In this document: one piece after another, positions 36,406-45,545 of the stretch
How positions within the stretch are numbered: position 1 is the first letter of the stretch
Layout of the letters: the number at the start of each line of letters is the position of its first letter
NCBI RefSeq assembly: GCF_003428625.2
Contig: NZ_QVQT02000001.1
Coordinates: 186,001 to 250,000 of the forward strand
Reading direction: 5' to 3'
Length of the DNA stretch: 64,000 nt
Origin: Paracidobacterium acidisoli
Lineage (GTDB): Bacteria > Acidobacteriota > Terriglobia > Terriglobales > Acidobacteriaceae
The notes under the pieces: generated by a model
What the model saw: the letters and a program-made list of their open reading frames with translations, nothing else
Database searches by the model: none
Told to the model about the DNA's origin: nothing
Position numbers and translations under genes: made by a program

Positions 36406-37701
36406 TCAGTTACAGGCAGGAGCTGTGTTGTAGTTCACGCATCCTGAAGTCTGGTTGCCGATCGTCCAGACAGCAGATACGTATGGGTTGTTCGCGCGGT
36501 GAATGAAGTAGTAGATCTCGCTGAACGCGGAGCCGAGCGTCACCGGTGTGCCTACGTCGTTCAGCTGATCGGTCCACTGCACAGGATCGCAGTTCTCATT
36601 CCAGAACATCTCCGACTGAATCACGCCCGTGATCGGCTGACTGGGTGAGACTCTCATCGCCTGGTACTGTTGCCCCTGGCTCGTGTAGATGCAGGCATTC
36701 CATGTCACCGTGATACCCGATGAAGCAGAGACGACCGGCACAGCAGCGGTCGATGCAGTGTAGGAATCGTCATACGCTACTACCTGAAGAGTGTGCAGGC
36801 CGGCAGACAAGGCGAGATTCACGCCGATGGAAGGATCGGGATTGACATCGGTCCACAACAGCTTCCCCGCATCGAAGATGCCCCAGAAAGCAACGCTCCC
36901 GTCTGTATGACTCGTCTGCGCCGCTGTCGCCGTAATGGTCACCGAGCCGTTCACCGATTGATGCGGCGATGGAGACGAAACGGTCACGAGCAGACTGGAG
37001 CCCGCAGGACTGGTCGGCGATGCACCGGAAGAGCCTGTACCCGCGCTGCTGCCGGTTCCTGAACCGGCTCCTGTCCCTGCGCCGTCGCCCGTCGATCCCG
37101 AACCGGAGCTCGAGCCGGACGAGCCGCTGCCGGAGGATGAAGTGCTGCCCGATGAAGGCGAATAACACCCATAGCAGCCCGCAGAGCTGCCTCCCGAAGA
37201 AGAGCTTCCTGAGCCGGAACCAGCGCTCGACGAGCCCGATCCGGAGCCGGTGCCTGAACTGCTGCCCGCGCCTGAACCTGAAGCGGAGCCGGAGCCTGTA
37301 TCGCCCGATGAGCCCGCAGACCCGGATGATCCGGAGCCGCTGCCGGCGCTCGTACCCGAAACAGTGAGCACGAGGGGCTGAGATGCCGTCTCCGCCGCGT
37401 AGTCGGCGACATCCACTTCTACCGAACCGGACTGAGCCACATCATCGGCATACACGCCGGCCATAAGCATGCCTGTATTGATGAAGTAAGTCTGAAGCGG
37501 CTGAATGCCATTCGCGGTATGGAGCCGCACAACCGATCCGGAGTTAAAGCCGGAGCCGGCAATCGTCAGCACAAAGCCTCCACTGCCGGCCTGCACACTC
37601 GATGGCATAAGACCTGTGATTGTCTGGCCGGCTGCAATGCCGGAGAAAAGCAGGCTGGCGAAAAGACACGCCAGCAGAACGATGCGCGGGGGATGCGACA
37701 T
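36406..37701 (-). CDS. Secreted IPT/TIG protein with Ser/Gly linker
   Basis: 431 residues from ATG 37701; a GTG at 37728 is less likely. After a signal peptide (ending AAGQ) comes an IPT/TIG Ig-like domain (ITGLMPSSVQAGSGGFVLTIAGSGF) to about residue 115. About 120 residues of Gly/Ser/Thr follow, interrupted by GCYGCYSP. The C-terminal ~185 residues start with another Ig-like segment (LLVTVSSPSPHQSVNGS) and carry four cysteines, the last one residue from the end. The layout is modular and extracellular. Function is unknown. It converges with the PilZ gene, 10 nt apart. Confidence 0.8.
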   Translation of the reverse strand: MSHPPRIVLLACLFASLLFSGIAAGQTITGLMPSSVQAGSGGFVLTIAGSGFNSGSVVRLHTANGIQPLQTYFINTGMLMAGVYADDVAQSGSVEVDVADYAAETASQPLVLTVSGTSAGSGSGSSGSAGSSGDTGSGSASGSGAGSSSGTGSGSGSSSAGSGSGSSSSGGSSAGCYGCYSPSSGSTSSSGSGSSGSSSGSGSTGDGAGTGAGSGTGSSAGTGSSGASPTSPAGSSLLVTVSSPSPHQSVNGSVTITATAAQTSHTDGSVAFWGIFDAGKLLWTDVNPDPSIGVNLALSAGLHTLQVVAYDDSYTASTAAVPVVSASSGITVTWNACIYTSQGQQYQAMRVSPSQPITGVIQSEMFWNENCDPVQWTDQLNDVGTPVTLGSAFSEIYYFIHRANNPYVSAVWTIGNQTSGCVNYNTAPACN

Positions 37702-38059
37702 GAATACTACCCTCGATCCTTGGAACACTTCAGACAGAAGTGCGCAGATTGTACTGCTGAAACAAGAATCAGGAAGAATAGAAGAGCTGAAAATCAGCAG
37801 GATCGAAGACTACTTCATTCCCACTGTGTATGGCTTGTTTCCGTGTACTCGATCAGTCTACCAACTGGCTTTGATGATTCTTTGTGATTAGTCCGAATGG
37901 GTTAGTTCGTAATGGCTATATCTTTTAAACTAATACATCTCCCTTACTGACATTCGCCTAGGCATGATAGAGAATTGCCATTCCCCCGGCCAATGAAGTC
38001 TGCTGAAGAACGCGGTTAGCCCATCGGAATTAGTCAAAGCAAGGGGGATCACTGCCATC
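37702..38059. promoter_or_regulatory. Divergent regulatory region with motif relatives
   Basis: 358 bases between divergent secreted-protein genes. Two one- or two-mismatch relatives of the 14-mer occur: 37886-37899 (GATTAGTCCGAATG) and 38014-38027 (GGTTAGCCCATCGG). No ORF with coding character was seen. Confidence 0.35.
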
Positions 38060-39958
38060 ATGAAGAATCCTGCCGAGGCGTTCTCTGCGGCGTCGCAAAC
38101 AGCCGTCGCCACCGCCGCTGCCTTTCTGATGCTGTTCTTACTCGCATGCGGAGCCCCGCCCATGACGACCACCACAACCATGCACCTGATTTCTCTGGTC
38201 GTTACTCCATCGGCTTCGAGCATTGCACTGGGACAGGTCCAGCAGCTCAAAGCCACCGGAGTCTTCAGCGATGGCACCATCAAAGATCTGACGCAGTCTG
38301 CCGCATGGACAAGCAGTACACCCGCGCTTGCAGGCGTCGATGCATCGGGACTCGTCACATCGCTTTCTCCTGGCGCTGCGAACGTAACCGCGGCGATAGA
38401 GGACTTTCGCAGCAGCGCGGTTCTCTCCATCTCCAAAGCTGCGCTGGTATCGATCGCGCTCAGTCCTGAAGCCTCATCCGTCGCTCTCGGCAACACCATC
38501 CAGCTGACAGCAACCGGAACCTATACCGATAAAACCACGCAGGACCTGAGCAGTCTTGTGACCTGGACAAGCTCACAACCCGATGTTGCCGTGATGAGTT
38601 CTTCCGGTCTCGCCGTCTCGCGCTCCATCGGCACATCCACGGTCGCAGCAGCTCTCGGATCGATCGACGCCTCCACGCCGCTCACCGTTTCCGCGGCAGG
38701 ACTGGTGTCCATCGCAGTCGCTCAGAATCATACGGCGATTCCGCTCGGAACCACGGCACAGTTCACCGCGAAGGGCACCTATACCGACGGCAGCACACAG
38801 GACCTTACCAGCTCTGTTCGCTGGAGCAGCCTGCCTGCAGGGGTTCTCAATATGGCTTCCACCGGTCTCGCGACAACAAAGACGACCGGAGCCGCCACCA
38901 TCACTGCCGCCTCCGGACCCATCAGCGGCAGCGGCGCGCTGACTGTAACTGCGGCGGCGCTTACATCCATCAGCGTAGTCTCATCGAATCCTGCGATGCC
39001 GCTCGGCACCCGGCAGCAGCTCACCGCTACCGGCACATATACCGACGGCAGCACGCACGACCTTACGACATCGGCCGCATGGTCCAGTACATCCGCCGAC
39101 GTCGTGACCAGCAGCGGTGGCGGGCTGGTCTCCGCAAACTCACTCGGCAGCGCAACCATCTCCGCTGTATCTGCGGCCATCAGCGGCAATATCGATCTGA
39201 CGGTTTCGCAGGCGACGCTCTCTTCCATCAGCATCACGCCCGCCAGTCTGACGATGCCGCTTGCAGGCAGTCATCAGCTCTCCGCAACCGGGATTTATAC
39301 CGACGGCAGCAGTCATGACATCACACAGTCCGTTACCTGGACCGTGGACGATCCCACCGTCGCCGGCATCGATTCAACCGGAACCGCAACCGCACTGAAG
39401 GTCGGCGCCACCAATGTGGAATCAAGCTCCGGAGGAGCGACCGGATCGATCACGCTGACAGTGCAGCCGCTCTCTGCGGTCGGATACTTCACGCACGCCG
39501 CATCCGATCCGGATGCAAACGTGCGCATGACAAACCCCGGCACGACCGGTGCAAATCTGTGTTCTATGGTGTACGTCTTCGATCAGGATCAGCAGATGGC
39601 GGAATGCTGCGGCTGCGTCATCTCGCCCGATGGCCTGCGCACGCTGTCTCTGAAGAATGACCTTCTCAGCAATCCACTTACCGGAGTATCTCCGGTCGCG
39701 GGCTCAGTGATGCTCGTCCCTTCCGACTACGCCACTAATACGTCCTGCAACGCCGCGACGCTTACTCCCTCCGGACTAACAGTTGCATGGGCTACTCATC
39801 TGCAGACTACTCCGGCGAGTCCGGCCACCGCGACCGAGACTCCGCTTTCGCTCACGCCCCTCGACCCGGCGCTGACATCCGCTTTGCAGGCTCAGTGCAG
39901 CTTTATCCAGCAGCTCGGCTCCGGGCACGGCATCTGCAGCTGCGGAACAGGAGACTAA
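38060..39958 (+). CDS. BIG2-repeat lipoprotein with C-terminal eight-cysteine module
   Basis: 632 residues. The N-terminus ends in a lipobox (LLAC), so it is probably lipid-anchored at Cys 31. Five BIG2 (bacterial Ig-like group 2) repeats of about 85 residues follow, recognisable by TYTDGSTxDLT and SGLAT motifs. From about residue 473 the eight-cysteine module begins (NLCSMVYVFDQDQQMAECCGC) and the protein ends with GSGHGICSCGTGD, as in the 193-residue protein at 33097. The repeats would present this module away from the membrane. No function is known to me. Confidence 0.86.
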   Translation: MKNPAEAFSAASQTAVATAAAFLMLFLLACGAPPMTTTTTMHLISLVVTPSASSIALGQVQQLKATGVFSDGTIKDLTQSAAWTSSTPALAGVDASGLVTSLSPGAANVTAAIEDFRSSAVLSISKAALVSIALSPEASSVALGNTIQLTATGTYTDKTTQDLSSLVTWTSSQPDVAVMSSSGLAVSRSIGTSTVAAALGSIDASTPLTVSAAGLVSIAVAQNHTAIPLGTTAQFTAKGTYTDGSTQDLTSSVRWSSLPAGVLNMASTGLATTKTTGAATITAASGPISGSGALTVTAAALTSISVVSSNPAMPLGTRQQLTATGTYTDGSTHDLTTSAAWSSTSADVVTSSGGGLVSANSLGSATISAVSAAISGNIDLTVSQATLSSISITPASLTMPLAGSHQLSATGIYTDGSSHDITQSVTWTVDDPTVAGIDSTGTATALKVGATNVESSSGGATGSITLTVQPLSAVGYFTHAASDPDANVRMTNPGTTGANLCSMVYVFDQDQQMAECCGCVISPDGLRTLSLKNDLLSNPLTGVSPVAGSVMLVPSDYATNTSCNAATLTPSGLTVAWATHLQTTPASPATATETPLSLTPLDPALTSALQAQCSFIQQLGSGHGICSCGTGD

Positions 39959-40033
39959 CCCGATCGTGCTCCATCGCAGAAGGGATCGATTGATCGAAGG
40001 ATTAGCCCGTATGTCTTCGCCGGGCTGTTCCTG

Positions 40034-40381
40034 TCATGTATGTTTCATCAGATAGGATTTGAGCGCGACGGCATTGTTATGCTCCCTATCATGCGAGCTG
40101 TAAAGAAGCGTCACGCGCCCATGGTGCATCGCCTTTCGAATCGGCTCAAGCGCGTCATGCTCTTTATCCAGCTCCGCGTAATACTTCCGCTGAAACTCCA
40201 CCCACTTCGCCGGATCATGGCTGAACCACTGCCGTAATTCTGTGCTGGGAGCCACGTCTTTAAGCCACGCTTCAAAGTGCAGCGCTTCTTTTTTGATCCC
40301 GCGCGGCCACAACCGCTCTACCAGAAAGCGTGTGCCGTCATCGGAGCTCTCAGGGTCGTAAACACGCTTCAGCTGAATCAC
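40034..40381 (-). CDS. DUF488 family protein (YeaO-like)
   Basis: 115 residues from GTG 40381, which has AGGAG 8 nt upstream; an upstream ATG at 40423 would add 14 residues before the family start (IQLKRVYDP). Typical segments are [29 protein letters not shown] and [14 protein letters not shown]. The family is small, cytosolic and of unknown function. Confidence 0.88.
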   Translation of the reverse strand: MIQLKRVYDPESSDDGTRFLVERLWPRGIKKEALHFEAWLKDVAPSTELRQWFSHDPAKWVEFQRKYYAELDKEHDALEPIRKAMHHGRVTLLYSSHDREHNNAVALKSYLMKHT

Positions 40382-40435
40382 CGCCCTGCTCCTTTCCGCG
40401 CCATGCTCTTCGCCATGCCGCATCCCGCAATCGTG

Positions 40436-42088
40436 CTATCGATTGCCGGCCTCTGTGCCGCGAATAAACGCCGCCACATTTTCATGCAGCTGCTTCAGGC
40501 TTGCATCGTTGACGTAGACCATGTGCCCCGAAGAATACCAGTTGTACTGAATATTGGATGCGAGGCTCGACGGTATTGGCAGATGCTTCTCTTCATACTC
40601 CGCGGCATAGAACGGCGTAGCCAGATCATAGTAGCCGCCATTGACCATCACCTTCAGCTTAGGATCGGTCTTCATCGCGGTGGCAAGGTCCGGACCGACA
40701 TTCAGCTCGATCGGGTTGCCGTCATGCTTCAGGTCCCACTGAAAGCCGCCAAACTGCGCCTCCGGCAGATAGGTCTGCCCTTCTCCGTACTTCAATATGT
40801 TGTGAGCATAGTCGTTAAACAGCGCGACATAGGCCGACGAGATCGCCGAGCTCTGCGGATCATACTGCGCCTCTTCGCTCAGCGGGTTCACCGACGGACC
40901 GGAGAAGCGCGTATCCAGCCGTCCGGTCGTCAGGTCGTCCGCGCTTTGCAGGTTCTTCTCAAAGCCGCCGCCGCTCACGCGCAGATCCGCCCGAATCAGA
41001 TAGTCGGTGGAAAGGCCGGTATAGTCGTGCAGCTTTTCGGCAATGGCTCGCTTGTCGGCGTCGGAGAGATCGGTGCCCTCGGCGAGCGCATGCGCATAAT
41101 CGCTCATCGCAAAGTTCTCAACCTCTTTTAAAAAGGGCTCCAGCGCCGGAGGCTGCTGCGGCAGCCTGTGATGATACCAGGCGGTCGCGGCATAGGTGGG
41201 CAGAGCCAGCTCGAAGGGCAGGTCGATTCCAGGATTGGCGCGCGCCTGATCGATATCGGAGTTGAAGTTGAATATCTGCGAAAGCAGAATCACTCCGTTC
41301 AGATCGATGCTCTTCTCGTTGGTCAGAATATTCGAGAGAACGGCGGAGCGAGTCGTGCCGTAGCTTTCGCCGAAAAGATACTTCGGCGAATTCCAGCGGT
41401 TGTACTTCGTCAGAAAGCGCACGATAAAGCGCGCAAAGGCGTGGGCATCTTCATCCACTCCCCAGAAGGCCTTTTCCTTATCCTTGCCCACCATACGGCC
41501 ATAGCCCGTGCCCGGCATGTCGATGAAGACCAGGTCGCTGGTATCGAGCAGGCTGTAGTCGTTATTCACCAGCCGGTACGGCGCTGCCGGCAGATGCGCG
41601 TCGCCGGCCGTTGCCACATGTTTGGGACCGAAGCAGCCCATGTGCAGCCATACCGTCGAGCTGCCGGGCCCTCCGTTATAGAGAAACGTAACAGGACGCT
41701 CGCCGGGGTTCGCATCCTTTTTGAAGTAAGCAACGTAGAAGATGCGCGCCACCGCCGGCGCATTCTTCGGGTCTTTCTCCGTCTCCGCCGCCAGATCGGT
41801 ATCCGGCAGGGGCTTGCCGTCGTCTCCAAGCTGGGCATCCTGCTCGTCCGTCGATCCAACGGTCAGGGTTCCCGCGACCGCGTCATACACAATGTGCTGC
41901 CCGCCCACGTCGACCGATCCCTGCGTGGTCACCTCCTGGGGCGGAGTCTTCTCCGCAGGAGCCGGTTTTGCAGCATTGGCGGGGGCCGCATTCTGAGCAG
42001 CCAGGGCAGACAAAGGAGCAACACTCAGGGCGGCGGCCAGCAAAACGGCCCCCGGCAGAACAGCTCCCGGCAGAAACGATCGGCGCAT
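40436..42088 (-). CDS. S10 family serine carboxypeptidase, secreted
   Basis: 550 residues. ATG 42088 has GAGGAG at 7 nt; the frame is open 65 codons further upstream. The signal peptide contains a small duplication (LPGAVLPGAVL). S10 hallmarks: oxyanion segment NGGPGSST, catalytic Ser in GESYGT, Asp in NGGYYDLATPF and His in YSSGHMVY. The enzyme should cleave C-terminal residues from peptides in the periplasm. The family is best known from eukaryotes but occurs in Acidobacteriota. Confidence 0.92.
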   Translation of the reverse strand: MRRSFLPGAVLPGAVLLAAALSVAPLSALAAQNAAPANAAKPAPAEKTPPQEVTTQGSVDVGGQHIVYDAVAGTLTVGSTDEQDAQLGDDGKPLPDTDLAAETEKDPKNAPAVARIFYVAYFKKDANPGERPVTFLYNGGPGSSTVWLHMGCFGPKHVATAGDAHLPAAPYRLVNNDYSLLDTSDLVFIDMPGTGYGRMVGKDKEKAFWGVDEDAHAFARFIVRFLTKYNRWNSPKYLFGESYGTTRSAVLSNILTNEKSIDLNGVILLSQIFNFNSDIDQARANPGIDLPFELALPTYAATAWYHHRLPQQPPALEPFLKEVENFAMSDYAHALAEGTDLSDADKRAIAEKLHDYTGLSTDYLIRADLRVSGGGFEKNLQSADDLTTGRLDTRFSGPSVNPLSEEAQYDPQSSAISSAYVALFNDYAHNILKYGEGQTYLPEAQFGGFQWDLKHDGNPIELNVGPDLATAMKTDPKLKVMVNGGYYDLATPFYAAEYEEKHLPIPSSLASNIQYNWYSSGHMVYVNDASLKQLHENVAAFIRGTEAGNR

Positions 42089-42291
42089 TCGAATTCTCCT
42101 CGAGCGAATAAGCGACCTGCAGTACATGTTGTCGAAACGACCTGCAGTATAAGCCGCCGCGCAGCATGAATTGTATCTTCGGGACCAATGGCGCAGTTTA
42201 TGGGACGGATGGCCCCGGTGCGGGCAAAAATCGCGGCAATATCCGGCTCCCGCACATGCATCGCGCCATGGGCAGGCGGTCAATTTAAGAT

Positions 42292-42921
42292 ATGAAGATG
42301 GCCGATCAAATTTATCTCAGCCTGTGGTACCCCAACTTCCGGCTGATTGCCCTGCCTGCTGCGCTGGAAAAAGTAATGGAGCAGTTTACTGCCGTGGGCG
42401 GCTCGGCCCGGGTCCGGGCGGCGGCGGCGTATCCCATCTCCTGGAATGAGTCGCCGGTCTACCAGCGCGTCTACGACGATGCCCGCGAAGAAGACGATGA
42501 GGCGGCCAGCCCGCGCCAGGCCATCCAGGCAGCGACCGAGATGCTGCACGAAGACTTCGCCTACGAGTTCGAGCTCACCTGGGAGCTGTGGGTTCCTGAA
42601 GAGGCCAGCGGCATGGACCCCATCTGGAAGCGGGAACCCCGCGTGGTGCGCGTCGTCGGCTTCGGGCCCGAGTTCGACGAAGGCTCCTTTGAGCAGAACG
42701 GCCAGATCCGCGTGGATTTCGGCACCGATACCCCGTTTCTGTACGAAGAGGTTCATCTCGATCCTGATAGCGCCCTGCATGTGAAGCAGAATGTGCAGCT
42801 TCTGGTCGACTTCACCAACGCGGTACAGAAGCACGGCGGCATCGCGACGCGGCTGCTCTGGTCCGAATCCGGAGAAAGCCTCGCACAAAAGCTGATCGCC
42901 CGGCTGCAGCACGTCAACTGA
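42292..42921 (+). CDS. Conserved-looking protein of unknown function
   Basis: 209 residues, acidic, with no signal peptide or membrane segment. It has an alternating beta/alpha character (QIYLSLWYPNF, FELTWELWVPE) and a C-terminal helix. I do not recognise the family. The start is ATG 42292 or 42298; no clear Shine-Dalgarno. It is divergent from the S10 peptidase gene. Codon use is like that of its neighbours, so it is likely real. Confidence 0.72.
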   Translation: MKMADQIYLSLWYPNFRLIALPAALEKVMEQFTAVGGSARVRAAAAYPISWNESPVYQRVYDDAREEDDEAASPRQAIQAATEMLHEDFAYEFELTWELWVPEEASGMDPIWKREPRVVRVVGFGPEFDEGSFEQNGQIRVDFGTDTPFLYEEVHLDPDSALHVKQNVQLLVDFTNAVQKHGGIATRLLWSESGESLAQKLIARLQHVN

Positions 42922-43054
42922 GGCGTTCAGCCACTCTTCCGCTCCCGGGCAAACCGGTTGTTATGCGCTGAAAATAAGGGCGAAAGTGCCTCCCTAAAGG
43001 GTGCATACTACGTCTAACAGGGGCAGAGTGTATCTGCCCTCTGCCGGAGTTCCT

Positions 43055-44362
43055 ATGGCGATCGAAAAACTTTCTTCCCGGGTCTCGCTGCATCTGCTGA
43101 TCGCAGCAACTCTGGCCCTTGCGCCCGCCGTTGCATCGGCAGCGCCTGCGGCTGCACCGGACCAGTCCGGTGGATCGCAGAGTTCGCCATCCTCATCGTC
43201 CGGCCAGTCCGGAACCAGTACCCCAGCTTCGTCTCCGGCCTCCGCCGGCGGCACCGCGCAGACCACCTCGGCGCCGTCTGACGCCTCCGCGAAGGACAGC
43301 AAGGCCCCCGCGCAGGACAGCGCCAATAAAGACCAGGACAAAGATAAGAAGGACAAAAAGAAGGATCAGCAGAGCGCCGAGGTTCCACAGTCGGCCTTCC
43401 CGCAGGCGCAGCCGGACCAGAACGGCATGATGCCTGGCGTTAAACCCGGCAGCATCGATGACGTCAGCTCCATCGGCACCCGCGATATCGGCGCCCGCGG
43501 CATGGGCAACTGGTACTCCACCGACTCCGAGATCAAGATGGGCAAGCAGTACGCCATGGAAGTGGAGCGCAGCACGAAGTTCATCACCGATCCCATGATC
43601 ACCGAGTACGTCAACCGCATCGGCCAGAACATCGTGAAGAACTCCGACTGCAAGGTGCCCTTCACCATCAAGGTCATCGACTCGGACGAGATCAACGCCT
43701 TCGCCCTCCCCGGCGGCTTCTTCTTCGTCAACTCCGGGCTGATTCTTGCCGCGGACGAAGAGGCCGAGCTGGCCGGCGTCATGGCGCATGAGACGGCGCA
43801 CGTCTGCGCCCACCACGCGGCGCGCGAGATGACCCGCGCCAACTACGCGCAGCTCGGAACCATTCCGCTCATCTTCATCGGCGGCTGGACCGGCTACGGC
43901 ATCTACGAAGCGGCCAACATCGGCATTCCGCTGACCTTCCTGCAGTTTTCGCGCGAATTCGAAGCGCAGGCCGACTACCTCGGCGTGCAGTACATGTACA
44001 AGGCCGGCTACGATCCCGATGCCATGATCAGCTTCTTCGAAAAGATCGAGAACCTCGAGAAGCAGAAGCCCGGCGCTGTGGCTCGCGCCTTCGCTGACCA
44101 TCCGCAGACGCCCGACCGCATCGGCCACTCGCAGGAGGAGATCGCCCGCATCCTGCCGCCGCGCGACGAGTACCTCGTCACCACCTCGGAGTTCAGCGAT
44201 GTGAAGGCGCGTCTGGCGCGGATCGAGAACAAGCGCAAGCTCAAGGATCTGAAGAACGGCAGCAAGCCCACGCTGCGGCGGGCCAGCACTTCATCCACGG
44301 ATTCGAGCGGCGGAGACGACCGCCCGACGCTGCACCGCCGCGACGACACCAACAGCAATTAG
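43055..44362 (+). CDS. Secreted M48 family metalloprotease
   Basis: 435 residues from ATG 43055 (GGAG 5 nt upstream). A signal peptide (ending VASA) is followed by ~100 residues rich in Ser, Ala, Lys and Asp. The protease domain carries the zinc motif HETAH at 245-249, a preceding INAFALPGG loop and the third-ligand region EFEAQADYLG. This is the BepA/LoiP-like periplasmic M48 type, which degrades or repairs outer-membrane proteins. A basic, Ser-rich tail ends the protein. Compare the inactive relative at 60104. Confidence 0.92.
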   Translation: MAIEKLSSRVSLHLLIAATLALAPAVASAAPAAAPDQSGGSQSSPSSSSGQSGTSTPASSPASAGGTAQTTSAPSDASAKDSKAPAQDSANKDQDKDKKDKKKDQQSAEVPQSAFPQAQPDQNGMMPGVKPGSIDDVSSIGTRDIGARGMGNWYSTDSEIKMGKQYAMEVERSTKFITDPMITEYVNRIGQNIVKNSDCKVPFTIKVIDSDEINAFALPGGFFFVNSGLILAADEEAELAGVMAHETAHVCAHHAAREMTRANYAQLGTIPLIFIGGWTGYGIYEAANIGIPLTFLQFSREFEAQADYLGVQYMYKAGYDPDAMISFFEKIENLEKQKPGAVARAFADHPQTPDRIGHSQEEIARILPPRDEYLVTTSEFSDVKARLARIENKRKLKDLKNGSKPTLRRASTSSTDSSGGDDRPTLHRRDDTNSN

Positions 44363-44375
44363 CCTTTGCTTCCTG

Positions 44376-45338
44376 TCACAAGGTGACGACGACTCGTTTG
44401 CCGTCGCCCTTCCGCGTCCATGCCTGCTCAATCTGCGCCAGAGGCAGCGTCTCCAGCTCGATATGCAGTTTGCCCTGCGCGGCCAGCGCAAAGAACTCCG
44501 GAATCGCCTTCACGATCTGCTCGATCGACGCGCTCCCAAAGCCGCTCCCGTTAATCTCCAGCCCGGAGCTGCGCAGCACATCGGCAGGAAGCGTAATCGT
44601 GGCACCCGCGCTCTGCCCTACCTCCACCAGCCGCACCCGTCCCGCCTTATGGTCGAGCCCGCGCTGTGAGATCGCCCGGATAAACGCCTCCGTCGGCGCG
44701 CCCCACAGATAATCGATGACCACATCGATGCCTCCGGCCTTTACCTCGCTGGCAAACGCCGCCACCAGATCCTCCTGCGGCTGGTCGAGCTGAATCACCG
44801 CATTCGCGCCCAGTGCCCGCAGCGACTCCAGCTGTGCAGCGTTGCGTCCTGCCGCGATCACACGCCGCGCGCCCAGCAGCTTCGCCATCTGCACCGCCAG
44901 ATGGCCGGCCACTCCGGTCGCTCCCAGAATCAGAACTGTCTCGCCGGCGGCAAGCTGCGCCCGCCACGTCAGGGAGAGCCATGCCGACATGCCCGGATTC
45001 GCAAGCGCCGCGGCCATCTCATGCGTCAGCCCCTCCGGCAGAGGCAGGCACATCCCCTTCGGCACCACAGTGCGCTCCGCCATCGTTCCATAAGGCTTGC
45101 GAGCCCCGCCGCAGTACACCCGCGTGCCGTCTGCCAGAACGCCGGTGCCGTCAATGCCCACGATGAACGGAACATCGCCAGTGCTTCCGTAATGCGTGCC
45201 CGCGGCCAGCGCCTTCACAATCGGGTGAATCCCCGCAGCGCGCATCTCGACGATCACCTCGCCCTCACCGGCAACAGGATCGGAAAAATCCTCACAGACA
45301 GGAAGCTGTCCAAGCTGATGCAGTACCGCTGCTTTCAT
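44376..45338 (-). CDS. MDR-family quinone oxidoreductase-like protein
   Basis: 320 residues from ATG 45338 with GGAGG about 9 nt upstream; the open frame extends 28 codons further. Medium-chain dehydrogenase fold with Rossmann motif LILGATGVAGHLAVQMAK and no zinc-binding cysteines, so it belongs to the zinc-free, probably NADPH-dependent branch. The substrate is unknown. It converges with the M48 gene. Confidence 0.87.
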   Translation of the reverse strand: MKAAVLHQLGQLPVCEDFSDPVAGEGEVIVEMRAAGIHPIVKALAAGTHYGSTGDVPFIVGIDGTGVLADGTRVYCGGARKPYGTMAERTVVPKGMCLPLPEGLTHEMAAALANPGMSAWLSLTWRAQLAAGETVLILGATGVAGHLAVQMAKLLGARRVIAAGRNAAQLESLRALGANAVIQLDQPQEDLVAAFASEVKAGGIDVVIDYLWGAPTEAFIRAISQRGLDHKAGRVRLVEVGQSAGATITLPADVLRSSGLEINGSGFGSASIEQIVKAIPEFFALAAQGKLHIELETLPLAQIEQAWTRKGDGKRVVVTL

Positions 45339-45530
45339 AAACCGATTCCTCCGACACCACTTTACCGGGAATGCACCGCGAAATGCTCTTCTTCCGCGAT
45401 AGAGCCGGCGCCGGCAGCCCACAACGGAAACAAAATATCAGGAGACACACAGAGCTGCTGCGTCGTTTCCCTGTTCTCTGCCGCCATATTTTCTAAGGTA
45501 TTTCTCAGACACTTTCTATTCATCCGGCAG

Positions 45531-45539
45531 TGATATAAC
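45531..45539 (+). promoter_or_regulatory. Extended -10 element; possible leaderless start
   Basis: TGATATAAC matches the extended -10 form (TG-N-TATAAT). It is 6 nt from the ATG at 45546, which lacks a Shine-Dalgarno. Transcription could begin at the start codon itself. Confidence 0.4.
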
Positions 45540-45545
45540 ACGCGC

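Noticed and set aside
41168-42169. A 333-codon plus-strand frame over the S10 peptidase gene
   Set aside because: Antisense shadow; the minus-strand gene has all S10 catalytic motifs.
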